Of a stretch of DNA of 36,212 nt, positions 15,564 through 24,087 are shown piece after piece (within the stretch, counting starts at the first letter, position 1; every line of letters begins with the position of its first letter). The stretch comes from Eubacteriales bacterium. Its GTDB lineage: Bacteria > Bacillota > Clostridia > Peptostreptococcales > Anaerovoracaceae. The notes under the pieces are model-generated. The model did no database searches and was not told where the DNA came from. It worked only from the letters and a program-made list of their open reading frames with translations. Position numbers and translations under genes: made by a program. The stretch is taken from NCBI GenBank assembly GCA_028706405.1, contig JAQWBM010000021.1, positions 1 to 36,212 on the forward strand. Reading direction: 5' to 3'.

Positions 15564-16442
15564 ATGTTAATAAAGAATAATGATATATGGTATTCTGAAT
15601 ACTATTCAGAAGATGATGTCAAGCTGTCTCTTAAAATTGCAGAGGTGCTGCATACAGAGCAGACTCCATTTCAGAAGCTCCAGATATTACGCAATGATAC
15701 CTTCGGAGTTTTTATGGTTCTTGATGGATACATTCAGGTTACGGAAAAGGACGAGTTTGTTTATCATGATATGATATGCCATCCGGCTCTTTGCGTGAAT
15801 CCTGACATAAAAAGGGTTCTTATTATTGGAGGCGGGGACGGCGGAACCGCGAGAGAAGTATCAAGATATAAGACAATTGATAAAATCGACATGGTGGAAA
15901 TCGATGAAGCTGTTGTTCGAGCATGTCAGAAGTACTTGCCTCTTACTTCGTCTGTATTAGACAGTGAACCAAGGCTTAATTTGATGTTTGATGACGGATT
16001 GAAGTTTGTAAAGGAAGCGCCTGAAGGAGCGTATGATCTGATACTGGTCGATTCTACAGATCCTGCAGGTCCCGGAGAAGGTCTATTCACAGTAGGCTTC
16101 TATGAGGACTGTTATCGCATATTAAGTGACAAGGGAATATTGATCAACCAGCATGAAGGGGCTTTTTATGATTGTGATGTGGAAGAGATGAAAAAGGCTC
16201 ATGCAAAGATTATGAAGACCTTCCCCATTGCGAAGGTGTTCGGGTATACTACACCGACCTATGCCTCGGGATACTGGTATTTCGGATTCGCATCCAAGAC
16301 CCTTGATCCGGTGGCTGATATGAAATCTGAGATATGGAAACAGTTTGGCTTGAAAACCAAATATTATAATATAGACCTGCACAAGGGAGCTTTTGCGTTG
16401 CCCAATTATGTTCGTGACATACTTGACTCTGTAAAGGTGTAG
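15564..16442 (+). CDS. speE: Spermidine synthase
   Basis: The enzyme transfers the aminopropyl group from decarboxylated SAM to putrescine. The 292-residue protein shows the spermidine synthase fold. A small N-terminal beta domain (IWYSEYYSEDDVKLSLKIAE, through GVFMVLDGYIQVTEKDEFVY) comes first. The Rossmann methyltransferase-like domain follows with VLIIGGGDGGTAREVSRY, DMVEIDEAVV and the substrate gate and catalytic Asp in LILVDSTDPAGPGEGLFT. YHDMICHPAL matches the family's YHEMxxHPxL. Start 15564 follows TTGGAGGAAAT. It is the second gene of the speD-speE operon. No putrescine-forming enzyme is in the window. Confidence 0.96.
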   Translation: MLIKNNDIWYSEYYSEDDVKLSLKIAEVLHTEQTPFQKLQILRNDTFGVFMVLDGYIQVTEKDEFVYHDMICHPALCVNPDIKRVLIIGGGDGGTAREVSRYKTIDKIDMVEIDEAVVRACQKYLPLTSSVLDSEPRLNLMFDDGLKFVKEAPEGAYDLILVDSTDPAGPGEGLFTVGFYEDCYRILSDKGILINQHEGAFYDCDVEEMKKAHAKIMKTFPIAKVFGYTTPTYASGYWYFGFASKTLDPVADMKSEIWKQFGLKTKYYNIDLHKGAFALPNYVRDILDSVKV

Positions 16443-16488
16443 GTCTCTGGCTTACCCCCGGGAATACTTTTTTACAAATAAAACTTGA

Positions 16489-16517
16489 TTGACTGTTCAG
16501 GATTCATAATGTAAAAT
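16489..16517 (+). promoter_or_regulatory. Promoter of oadA-like gene
   Basis: TTGACT (16489-16494) and TAAAAT (16512-16517) have a 17-bp spacer. The start codon lies about 97 nt downstream of the -10 box. Confidence 0.65.
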
Positions 16518-16535
16518 ATGATAATATTATGAATC
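16501..16535. promoter_or_regulatory. Operator-like palindrome over the oadA promoter
   Basis: GATTCATAAT (16501-16510) and ATTATGAATC (16526-16535) are perfect 10-bp inverted arms with a 15-bp spacer containing the -10 box. The left arm lies in the -35/-10 spacer and the right arm covers the expected transcription start. This is the geometry of a repressor site. The regulator is unknown. Confidence 0.55.
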
Positions 16536-16613
16536 CCCCAAGGTTTAGAACTGTCAAATGAGTTTTTTATTAACAAGTATGTTTAAAGCCAAACAAGACA
16601 AATGGAGGAAAAT

Positions 16614-17966
16614 ATGGCAAAAGTAAAAATTACAGAAACAATATTAAGAGATGGTCATCAGTCAATGATCGCGACCAGGATGACAACTGATGAAATGGTT
16701 CCCATACTGGAAGTCATGGATGATATCGGTTATCACGCAATGGAAGTATGGGGAGGCGCAACCTTTGACGCGAGCTTAAGATTTTTAGATGAAGACCCAT
16801 GGGATCGCCTGAGAACCTTCAGAAAAATTGTAAAGAAAACAAACCTGCAAATGCTATTGAGAGGGCAGAACCTTCTCGGATACAAGCATTACGCTGATGA
16901 TGTAGTTGATGAATTCGTAAACAAGGCTATCGGTAACGGAATTGATATAATTCGTATCTTTGACGCGTTAAACGATACAAGAAACCTTCAGAAAGCAATA
17001 GAGGCTACAAAGAAATATGGAGGAATTGCACAAGGGGCAATTTCATATACAATTAGCCCAGCCCATACAAATGAAGTGTTCATTAATCTTGCCAAGGAAA
17101 TTGAACAGATGGGAGCGGACTCCATCTGTATTAAGGATATGGCCGGCCTGTTGAACCCGTATAATACGTATGACTTGGTCAAACAGGTCAAAAGCGAGAT
17201 AAAAATACCTCTTGAGCTTCATACACATGCAACCAGCGGAATGGGGAGTATGGCATATTTGAAGGCTGCTGAAGCGGGGGTAGACATTATAGATACTGCT
17301 CTTTCACCGTTTGGGGAAGGTACATCACAGCCTTCAACAGAACCTTTGGTTTACACTTTCAAAGGCACCGAGTACGATACGGGTCTGAATATGGATCTAT
17401 TAAATAAGGCAGCTGCATATTTCAAACCGATACGTGAGAAATATATAGAATCAGGGCTTATGGACCCCAAATTGTTGGGTGTCGATATCAACACATTGAT
17501 CTATCAAGTGCCGGGCGGCATGCTGTCAAATCTTGTGTCTCAGCTGAAGCAGTCCAATTCTATGGATAAATTTGAAGATGTGCTGAAAGAAATACCTATA
17601 GTCAGAGAAGATTTAGGGTATCCGCCTCTCGTGACACCAACGAGCCAGATCGTCGGTACACAAGCTGTACTGAATATCTTGTCAGGTGAAAGATATAAGG
17701 TTGTACCTAATGAAGTCAAGCAGCTTGTTAGAGGCATGTATGGAAAGACAACTGTGCCGATCAAGGATGAAATCGTCAGGAAAATCCTGAAAAAAGGTGA
17801 AGTCATCACTTGCAGGCCTGCAGATCTGATTGAGCCGGAGCTTGATAAAATAAAAGAGGAAATTGCAGAATACATTGAGCATGATGAGGACATCCTTACA
17901 AGAGCCCTGTTCCCTCAGCCTTCTATTGATTTCTTTGAAAAGAGAAAGGCTAATAAAGAAAAATAG
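16614..17966 (+). CDS. oadA: Oxaloacetate decarboxylase alpha / pyruvate carboxylase B-type carboxyltransferase
   Basis: It carries the carboxyltransferase domain that moves a carboxyl group between oxaloacetate (or pyruvate) and biotin. The 450 residues show ITETILRDGHQSMIATRM (metal-binding D13), the IFDALNDTRN loop, K174 in ICIKDMAGLLNP (the lysine usually carbamylated) and metal ligands H203 and H205 in LELHTHATSGMG. PGGMLSNLVSQL and the C-terminal PYC_OADA region follow. No biotinyl AMKM domain is present, so biotin must sit on a separate subunit, which is not in the window. ATG 16614 is chosen because GGAGG ends 5 nt before it; ATG 16602 overlaps that site. It is a single gene with its own promoter, palindrome and terminator. 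Confidence 0.9.
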   Translation: MAKVKITETILRDGHQSMIATRMTTDEMVPILEVMDDIGYHAMEVWGGATFDASLRFLDEDPWDRLRTFRKIVKKTNLQMLLRGQNLLGYKHYADDVVDEFVNKAIGNGIDIIRIFDALNDTRNLQKAIEATKKYGGIAQGAISYTISPAHTNEVFINLAKEIEQMGADSICIKDMAGLLNPYNTYDLVKQVKSEIKIPLELHTHATSGMGSMAYLKAAEAGVDIIDTALSPFGEGTSQPSTEPLVYTFKGTEYDTGLNMDLLNKAAAYFKPIREKYIESGLMDPKLLGVDINTLIYQVPGGMLSNLVSQLKQSNSMDKFEDVLKEIPIVREDLGYPPLVTPTSQIVGTQAVLNILSGERYKVVPNEVKQLVRGMYGKTTVPIKDEIVRKILKKGEVITCRPADLIEPELDKIKEEIAEYIEHDEDILTRALFPQPSIDFFEKRKANKEK

Positions 17967-17997
17967 TGATAAATTACTTCAACTGATAAAACAATAG

Positions 17998-18030
17998 AAA
18001 GGACTGGTCTTTAGGCCGGTCCTTCTTTTC
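17998..18030 (+). terminator. Terminator between oadA and mgtC-like gene
   Basis: AAGGACTGG pairs with CCGGTCCTT around a TCTTTAGG loop, and CTTTTC follows. It lies between convergent genes and may serve both. Confidence 0.8.
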
Positions 18031-18040
18031 AATGGATTTT

Positions 18041-18736
18041 TCATACCTCTTCTATCAGGTAAATTCCTTCGTAATGGCTCAAAAGGTCAATGGCTTCGGC
18101 ATGTTTCATTTTTTTTGGAATATTTATGGACAAATGATAGCCGATCCCACCGGATGCAACACGACCGTATCGATTGAGATGGGAACTATAGATTTCCATT
18201 CCCTGATCTACAACGAATTTTTGATATTCCTTCAGCTGCTCCAGAGAATTCAATTCTACATACAGGTCCATGACGCGGGAAAGCTCATAAAAGATACTTT
18301 CTATGTTTTTGAGAAATCTAAGAACTATAAAAACCAGAAGACCTGCAGCGATGGCGCCAGAATAAAAACCGATACCCAAAGCGAGTCCGATACAGGCAGA
18401 AGTCCATAAACCCGATGCTGTTGTAAGACCTTTTATCTTTTGCCCTCCTCCGGTTATAAGTATGGTTCCCACTCCCAGAAAGCCTACTCCAGTAATTACC
18501 TGTGCACCAAGCCTGGATGGATCTGCCGGGCTATACAAACCGGTTTCACAAATATACTGATTGGTTAGCATAGCAAGGGTGGCTCCAACACAAACGAGGA
18601 TATGTGTTCGGAAACCTGCGGGGTGCCTTGTTGCACCTCGTTCTAAACCGATTATACCGCCATACAGGACGGCAAGAGAAAGTCTGAAGATGACAGAAAA
18701 AATATTTACGTCATAAAAGTATTGCGGAAATGACAT
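18041..18736 (-). CDS. MgtC/SapB family membrane protein
   Basis: The 231-residue protein has the MgtC/SapB N-terminal membrane domain: YGGIIGLERGATRHPAGFRT, then HILVCVGATLAML, GAQVITGVGFLGVGTILITG and GLTTASGLWTSACIGLALG. About four to five helices are predicted within residues 8-145. A soluble C-terminal region of about 85 residues follows, resembling the ACT-like domain of MgtC proteins. Homologues are linked to growth in low magnesium and to virulence in some pathogens, but most in free-living bacteria are uncharacterised. Start 18736 follows GAGGGGGGAC. It is monocistronic and convergent with oadA. No M-box magnesium leader is seen upstream. Confidence 0.9.
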   Translation of the reverse strand: MSFPQYFYDVNIFSVIFRLSLAVLYGGIIGLERGATRHPAGFRTHILVCVGATLAMLTNQYICETGLYSPADPSRLGAQVITGVGFLGVGTILITGGGQKIKGLTTASGLWTSACIGLALGIGFYSGAIAAGLLVFIVLRFLKNIESIFYELSRVMDLYVELNSLEQLKEYQKFVVDQGMEIYSSHLNRYGRVASGGIGYHLSINIPKKMKHAEAIDLLSHYEGIYLIEEV

Positions 18737-18882
18737 AGATTGTCCCCCCTCTCAAATAGTAATATAAAACTGTGGCATAAAATGAAAAAACGATAGACAT
18801 TTTTTATACTACATTGTACCACATCTTAAATTAGTATGTTACAATTAAATAGATGAATTTGACATGAGGTGGGTGTGAAGGT

Positions 18883-19611
18883 GTGTTTCGTGAGATCAAG
18901 AAAAAGAAAATCATATTGGATTATAGAAAACCTTACACTGATGAAGTAATGAGGTTCATCAATGAAATTAATCAGGTCGACTGGATATATACTTCTATGA
19001 GACTGGATGGCAATAACATCACAAGAGACAACGTACAAAGAATTGTCAAGGGAGAATTTGTTGTGGATGTTAAGGTAAATGACCATACAGCCATAACAAA
19101 TTATCAAGAAGCGATTAAATACATCTATAATATTGCTGGAATGAAAGCCGAACTGGATGAAAAAGAACTTTTCCATTTTTATAAAATCCTTGCAAACACT
19201 GGAGCACAGGAATACCGGAGAACGAATCCGGTTCTTGTGTCATTAGACTATAATCCCCCTCATCCAAGTGAGATAGAGGAACAAATGGAAATTTTGTTCC
19301 AATGGATGCGGGAAAATGACTTTCAAAACAATCCGATTCTAAAAGCCGCATATCTGCACAATAAAATAGTGGAAATCTATCCGTATGAATCTTATTCTGA
19401 AGCAATTGCACGGATGGCGATGTACTCTGAACTGATAAAAAACGGATACCCTCCGGTTTTGCTCAATCTAAGCGAATCAGAATATTACGCCGCAATAAGA
19501 AGCTATCTGAAAAAAGAAGAAATTCAGCCCATGTACGACACTCTGGAAAGAGCGGTTTACAACAAGCTGGAGGTTATGATACAGCTGACAGCGGATCAAA
19601 CGTATAATTAA
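18883..19611 (+). CDS. Fic-fold protein with degenerate catalytic motif
   Basis: Fic proteins transfer AMP or other groups to target hydroxyls through a conserved HPFxxGNGR loop. This 242-residue protein has the surrounding class II Fic layout. TSMRLDGNNIT (37-47) resembles the N-terminal inhibitory S/TxxxEGN motif with Glu replaced by Asp. ITNYQEAIKYI (71-81), the EYRRTNPVLV strand (110-119) and PPHPSEIEEQMEILFQWM follow. At the active-site position it reads IYPYESYSEAIAR (165-177) instead of IHPFEDGNGRxAR. The catalytic His is Tyr166, Phe is Tyr168 and the GNGR loop is YSEA. AMPylation is therefore unlikely. The GTG start at 18883 follows a weak AGGTGGG and AAGGT; exact start is uncertain. 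It stands alone after the divergent mgtC-like gene. Confidence 0.8.
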   Translation: MFREIKKKKIILDYRKPYTDEVMRFINEINQVDWIYTSMRLDGNNITRDNVQRIVKGEFVVDVKVNDHTAITNYQEAIKYIYNIAGMKAELDEKELFHFYKILANTGAQEYRRTNPVLVSLDYNPPHPSEIEEQMEILFQWMRENDFQNNPILKAAYLHNKIVEIYPYESYSEAIARMAMYSELIKNGYPPVLLNLSESEYYAAIRSYLKKEEIQPMYDTLERAVYNKLEVMIQLTADQTYN

Positions 19612-19840
19612 TATCTATTTGCTAAACACAGGTTGATTAAAGGATAAGAACTGCTATGATTTAAATACAACGACAACTGCCTTTTGGGGGTATTTGGATG
19701 GTTTTGCAGACTGAATTACATCAGAAAGGGGGCATTGTTTTTTATTGTGAAAAAACATGGGACCCTTGAAAAATACAAATTCATTAAATTTTTTATTAGA
19801 AAGTAGTAAACCCTACTTTAAAAAACAGGAGGATATAAAA

Positions 19841-21193
19841 ATGTTAAGAGATGCATTGCCTAAAATAGTTACACCATTACCGGGACCAAAAGCAAAAGAA
19901 ATCATTGAGAGAAGAGCCAAGGCAATACCGAATGGAATCAAGTGCGTATACCCGTGTGTGATCGCCCGCGGTGAAGGAGCGATGTTTGAGGACGTGGACG
20001 GAAACATTTTTCTTGACTGGATTGGAGGAGTTGGAGTTCTCAATATTGGTTACAGCAATCCTGAATTGATTGAAGCCGCAAAGGCACAGAGTGAAAAATA
20101 TTTTCATTCCATGATGAATATAACTACACATGAGAGATACATAGAGCTCGCTGAAAAGCTAAACATCATAGTTCCTGTTAAAGGAAACTCAAAAAAGACA
20201 ATGCTTGCAAACAGCGGAGCGGAAGCGGTTGAAAATGCGGTAAAAATTGCTAAAAATTATACTGGAAGACCGAATATAATCGTATTTACAGGCGCTTTTC
20301 ACGGAAGAACCATGCTGACAATGACGATGACAGCGAAAAAGGCATATGCGGTTGGAATGGGTCCATTCCCTGACGGGATCTATCGCGCGGAGTTCCCGAA
20401 TATGTATAGAAGACCTGCCGGTATGAGTGATGCGGAAACTATTGATTTTTATATTGATAAACTTGAGCAGCTGTTTGTAGAAGCGTCTCCGGCTCAGCAT
20501 ATCGCGGCCATAGTATTTGAACCGGTGCAGGGCGAAGGCGGATTTATTCCGGCGCCTATAGAATGGGTAAAAGCTGTAAGAGCGCTTTGCGACAAATACG
20601 GTATACTTATGATTACAGATGAGGTACAGACAGGCTTCGGAAGAACCGGAAGAATGTTTGCCTCTGAATACTATAAGGAAGCGGGATGTGCACCGGATAT
20701 CATGACAAGCGCAAAATCTATTGCCGGCGGTTTGCCGCTTTCCGCAATCACTGCAAGCGCTGAAATAATGGACGCCGTAACACCGGGAACCATTGGGGGA
20801 ACATACTGCGGCAATGCAGTAGCCTGTGCGGCAGCATTAAAAGTCATCGACATCATGCAAAAAGAGGACTATCCCGGAAAAGCCTTGAAAATAGCAGAAA
20901 AATGCATGAAAAGATTTAATGAATGGAAAGAAAAGTATGATGTGATTGGGGACATAAGAGGAATAGGCGCAATGATGGGTATTGAATACATCACGGATAA
21001 GGTATCCAGGGACCCGAATGCAGAGCTCGTTAACGCAATTGTCATCGAAGCGGCGCAAAACGGTCTGCTTCTTGAAAGCGCAGGCACATACGGCAATGTC
21101 ATTCGTTTTCTATGTCCGCTCTGTGTAACTGATGCTCAGCTCGAAGCAGGACTTGATATTTACGAGAATGTAATCATTAAATGCATTAAATAA
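19841..21193 (+). CDS. Class III aminotransferase, 4-aminobutyrate type
   Basis: A PLP-dependent transaminase probably acting on an omega-amino acid such as 4-aminobutyrate or 5-aminovalerate. The 450 residues contain LDWIGGVGVLNIGYSNPEL, the phosphate-binding LANSGAEAVENAVKIAK, FTGAFHGRTMLTM, VFEPVQGEGGF, MITDEVQTGFGRTG (Asp binding the pyridine N) and the Schiff-base Lys in TSAKSIAGGLPLSA. GGTYCGNAVACAAAL follows. ATG 19841 follows ACAGGAGGATATAAAA; an in-frame start at 19757 lacks a ribosome site. It is followed by a terminator, so it is a single gene. Its closeness to the kce-like gene 4 kb downstream could reflect shared amino-acid fermentation, but they are not one operon. Ornithine or acetylornithine specificity cannot be excluded. 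Confidence 0.88.
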   Translation: MLRDALPKIVTPLPGPKAKEIIERRAKAIPNGIKCVYPCVIARGEGAMFEDVDGNIFLDWIGGVGVLNIGYSNPELIEAAKAQSEKYFHSMMNITTHERYIELAEKLNIIVPVKGNSKKTMLANSGAEAVENAVKIAKNYTGRPNIIVFTGAFHGRTMLTMTMTAKKAYAVGMGPFPDGIYRAEFPNMYRRPAGMSDAETIDFYIDKLEQLFVEASPAQHIAAIVFEPVQGEGGFIPAPIEWVKAVRALCDKYGILMITDEVQTGFGRTGRMFASEYYKEAGCAPDIMTSAKSIAGGLPLSAITASAEIMDAVTPGTIGGTYCGNAVACAAALKVIDIMQKEDYPGKALKIAEKCMKRFNEWKEKYDVIGDIRGIGAMMGIEYITDKVSRDPNAELVNAIVIEAAQNGLLLESAGTYGNVIRFLCPLCVTDAQLEAGLDIYENVIIKCIK

Positions 21194-21204
21194 TGAGATA
21201 GAGC

Positions 21205-21259
21205 AAAAGGGACGATTCAATCTGCTTTTAAAGAGACAGCAGAAAGAATCGTCCTTTTT
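21205..21259 (+). terminator. Terminator after aminotransferase
   Basis: GGACGATTC pairs with GAATCGTCC, an inner CTGCT/AGCAG stem extends it, and TTTTT follows. Confidence 0.8.
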
Positions 21260-21299
21260 ACTTGCAGTGGCAAAAGGAAGCGTTCCCTGATTGTCATTC

Positions 21300-21369
21300 C
21301 CTGTTCGCAGCCTTTTGTGCCGGATATGTCTGATTTCAGTCACACCCGGCACAAAAGGCTGTGAACAGG
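21300..21369. repeat. Inverted repeat with 24-bp arms ahead of murB
   Basis: Arms 21300-21323 and 21346-21369 are complementary except for one position (G21307 against T21362). The core GCCTTTTGTGCCGG pairs with CCGGCACAAAAGGC. The loop is 22 nt. No T-run follows, so it is not a simple terminator. It lies about 75 nt before the murB start and could be a leader structure or a small repeated element. Confidence 0.75.
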
Positions 21370-21443
21370 CTTACCATTCTGTAGTTTACTTTAATATTTT
21401 TTTTTAATATAATAATACTATCTTAAGGGATGGAGGGAAAGCT

Positions 21444-22358
21444 TTGAATATAGCTCAAATTATTAATGAATTATCGTTACAGATAGCGAACAACAGAATG
21501 ATAATAAATGCCCCTATGAAGGAGTATACTTCATTTAAGGCTGGCGGCACGACCGCACTGCTGGTGAATCCGGACAGTACGAATGAATTATCGTATGCCT
21601 TAAAGGTATTAAAAGATCACGGCGCCGCACACATGGTAATTGGAAAAGGCACCAATTTATTGGTAAAGGACACGGGATACAACGGTGTGATTCTTAGAAT
21701 CGCTGAAGCATTTCAGAATATCTCTGTGACAGGAGAACGAATAGAAGCCGGAGCGGGAGCATTGCTTTATGCAGCTGCAAATGAAGCTTGCAACGCATCA
21801 CTGACCGGATTAGAATTTGCGTCAGGGATTCCGGGCACAATAGGAGGGGCAGTATTTATGAATGCAGGAGCCTATGACGGGGAAATATCTCAAATCATTG
21901 AAAGTGCTGAAATATTATCTGCTGATGGAACACGCATCTTCACATTAGAGAAGGATGAATTGAAATTGTCATACCGCAGCAGTATCCTTCAAAGAACCGG
22001 AGACATCCTTTTAAAGGCGACCTTCCGTTTGACCAAAGGGAGCCGTGAAAACATTATTAACAGGATGAATGAACTGGCTTCAAGAAGAAAGGAAAAACAG
22101 CCGTTGGATTATCCCAGCGCGGGGAGCTTTTTTAAAAGACCAGCGGGCTACTTCGCAGGTAAGCTGATACAGGATGCCAGGCTGCGGGGATTAACTGTGG
22201 GCGGAGCACAGATTTCTACGCTTCATGCAGGCTTTATAATCAATACGGGCGGCGCAACCGCTTCAGACATCATCAATCTGATGGAAATCGTGCGAAGCAC
22301 CGTTTATGAAGAGTCCGGGGTTTTGCTGGAACCGGAGGTCAGGATCATAGGAGAATAA
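21444..22358 (+). CDS. murB: UDP-N-acetylenolpyruvoylglucosamine reductase
   Basis: MurB reduces enolpyruvyl-UDP-GlcNAc to UDP-MurNAc with NADPH and FAD, the second committed step of peptidoglycan synthesis. The 304-residue protein shows the FAD-binding motifs TSFKAGGTTALLV, MVIGKGTNLLVKD and SGIPGTIGGAVFMNAGAYDG, then YRSS, the catalytic Ser in YPSAGSFFKRP and the Glu of LLEPEVRIIG. Length fits the type II MurB usual in Gram-positives. The TTG start at 21444 follows TGGAGGGAAAGC. It opens the apparent operon murB-PHP-rapZ-yvcK-kce-whiA; the next gene begins 2 bp after its stop. Confidence 0.96.
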   Translation: MNIAQIINELSLQIANNRMIINAPMKEYTSFKAGGTTALLVNPDSTNELSYALKVLKDHGAAHMVIGKGTNLLVKDTGYNGVILRIAEAFQNISVTGERIEAGAGALLYAAANEACNASLTGLEFASGIPGTIGGAVFMNAGAYDGEISQIIESAEILSADGTRIFTLEKDELKLSYRSSILQRTGDILLKATFRLTKGSRENIINRMNELASRRKEKQPLDYPSAGSFFKRPAGYFAGKLIQDARLRGLTVGGAQISTLHAGFIINTGGATASDIINLMEIVRSTVYEESGVLLEPEVRIIGE

Positions 22359-22360
22359 CA

Positions 22361-23131
22361 GTGAAGCAAAAACAAGATAGGGATACAAAACGGTATCGGC
22401 TGAGCTATGATCTTCATACTCATACCACATTTTCTCACGGAAAGGGTTCGATTGAAGATAACGTAATCGCGGCCAAATCAAAAGGACTTAAGGCAATCGG
22501 CATTTCAGACCACGGACCGGGTCATTTAACGTATGGCGTCAAACGGTGTAACATCTCTGTGATGCGAAGTGAAGTAGATCGTTTAAAGTCGTTTTATCCT
22601 GATATAGATATCCTCCTTAGCGTGGAGGCAAATATCATCAATATATCCGGAAAGCTGGATGTCACAGCGGATGAAATGAAGCAATTCGATTATCTCATTG
22701 CAGGATATCATTACGGAGTGCTTGGGGAAAAACCGATCAGGGCAATTGGTCTTCATATGCAAAATTTTATACTTAGCGGATTGATGAAGATGAGTACAAA
22801 AAGGCAGAAATCACTGAATACAGAATTGGTGGTCAGAGCCATTTATGAAAATGACATAAAAATATTGACACATCCGGGAGATAAAGGGGTATTTGATATT
22901 AAAGAGATTGCTCTTGCCTGTGCAGATAAGGGGACTCTGATGGAGATCAGCACGTGGCATAACTGGCTTACAGTTGAAGGAATCAAAGAAGCTGCAACCG
23001 CGGATGTCAGTTTTGTAATCAGCAGCGATGCCCATACTCCTGAAAGAATAGGAGACTGTCAGGGTGCAGTAAACAGGATCAAGGCTGCCGGGCTTGACTT
23101 TGAAAGAGTGACAAACTTGATCGTGGAATAA
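22361..23131 (+). CDS. PHP-domain metal-dependent phosphoesterase
   Basis: The 256 residues form a polymerase-and-histidinol-phosphatase (PHP) TIM-like barrel. Metal-binding motifs appear in order: DLHTHTTFSHGKGSIEDNV, GISDHGPGH, SVEANI, YHYG, THPGD and ISSDAHTPERIG. These are the expected His/Asp/Glu ligands of a trinuclear site. Substrate is unknown; such proteins include histidinol phosphatases and nucleoside phosphate phosphatases like YcdX. A GTG start at 22361 follows TAGGAGAA and is 2 bp from murB, so translation is coupled. The conserved place between murB and rapZ in Clostridia suggests a cell-envelope or nucleotide-sugar link, which is inference. Confidence 0.9.
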   Translation: MKQKQDRDTKRYRLSYDLHTHTTFSHGKGSIEDNVIAAKSKGLKAIGISDHGPGHLTYGVKRCNISVMRSEVDRLKSFYPDIDILLSVEANIINISGKLDVTADEMKQFDYLIAGYHYGVLGEKPIRAIGLHMQNFILSGLMKMSTKRQKSLNTELVVRAIYENDIKILTHPGDKGVFDIKEIALACADKGTLMEISTWHNWLTVEGIKEAATADVSFVISSDAHTPERIGDCQGAVNRIKAAGLDFERVTNLIVE

Positions 23132-23206
23132 AGCATGGTGACGGAAAGATGGGAAGACGGAGCGAATCATAAAGGGTTCCGGAAATGAATAAGAGAGGAT
23201 AAAACA

Positions 23207-24055
23207 ATGGATGTAATTATCGTAACCGGATTATCGGGAGCAGGAAAAAGTCAGGCGATCAATTGTATTGAAGATTTGGGCTATTACTGTATAGACAATA
23301 TGCCGCCTGCTTTGATCAAAGATTTTATGGATCTTATCATGCGCGATAGGGTGGCTATTGATAAAGCAGCCTTTGTGGTAGATATAAGAGGCGGCGAATT
23401 CTTCGATGATTTGAAGGTAAGCCTCTCTGAACTTAAAAACACAGGAATGAAATTTAAAGTAATGTTCCTGGAAGCTTCCAATGAAATTTTGATCAGAAGA
23501 TTTAATGAAACCAGAAGAACGCATCCCCTTGCCTTTGCGGGAAACACATTGGAGGGTATCACTGAAGAGCGAAAACGGCTAGAAGAAATAAGAAAAATCT
23601 CAGATTATATCATTGATACATCCAATATGAAAACAGCTCAGTTGAGTGAGGAAATAAAGAAACTTCTTAAGTCCGGACAAGGAGAAGCTAACTTTACCAT
23701 AAGCATTCAATCATTTGGTTATAAAAATGGGATTCCTCTGGATGCTGATATGGTATTTGACATGAGATTCATACCCAATCCATTTTATTTGAAAAGCATG
23801 AAGAAGCTTACAGGCAACAATAAAAAGGTAAGCAGCTATGTGATGAAATTCCCGGAAACTATGGAATTTTTAGATACCGTTCATACGATGATCAACAAGC
23901 TGATACCATTATATATCCGTGAAGGCAAATTCCATCTGGTAATTGCGATAGGGTGTACCGGCGGACAGCACCGTTCGGTAACAATAGCAAATGAATTGTC
24001 CGAGCGGTTCATGGAGGAAGGTAAACGGGTAATTACTGTTCATCGTGATTTATAG
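23207..24055 (+). CDS. rapZ: RNase adapter / nucleotide-binding protein RapZ (YvcJ)
   Basis: The family binds nucleotides and, in enterobacteria, guides RNase E to the GlmZ RNA, tuning glucosamine-6-phosphate synthesis. In Gram-positives (YvcJ) it is a GTP/ATP hydrolase linked to competence. The 282 residues show Walker A GLSGAGKSQA (G8-S15), a Walker B-like FVVDIRGG, the RFNETRRTHPLA segment and the conserved C-terminal IAIGCTGGQHRSVTIANELS. ATG 23207 follows AAGAGAGGAT. It precedes yvcK by 32 bp, the standard rapZ-yvcK-whiA order. Confidence 0.95.
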   Translation: MDVIIVTGLSGAGKSQAINCIEDLGYYCIDNMPPALIKDFMDLIMRDRVAIDKAAFVVDIRGGEFFDDLKVSLSELKNTGMKFKVMFLEASNEILIRRFNETRRTHPLAFAGNTLEGITEERKRLEEIRKISDYIIDTSNMKTAQLSEEIKKLLKSGQGEANFTISIQSFGYKNGIPLDADMVFDMRFIPNPFYLKSMKKLTGNNKKVSSYVMKFPETMEFLDTVHTMINKLIPLYIREGKFHLVIAIGCTGGQHRSVTIANELSERFMEEGKRVITVHRDL

Positions 24056-24087
24056 AAATTTGAACTGTTTTACGAAAGGAATAGCAG

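Noticed and set aside
16501..16535. Terminator of speE
   Set aside because: The stem is AT-only, has a 15-nt loop and no T-run; its overlap with a -10 box fits an operator better.
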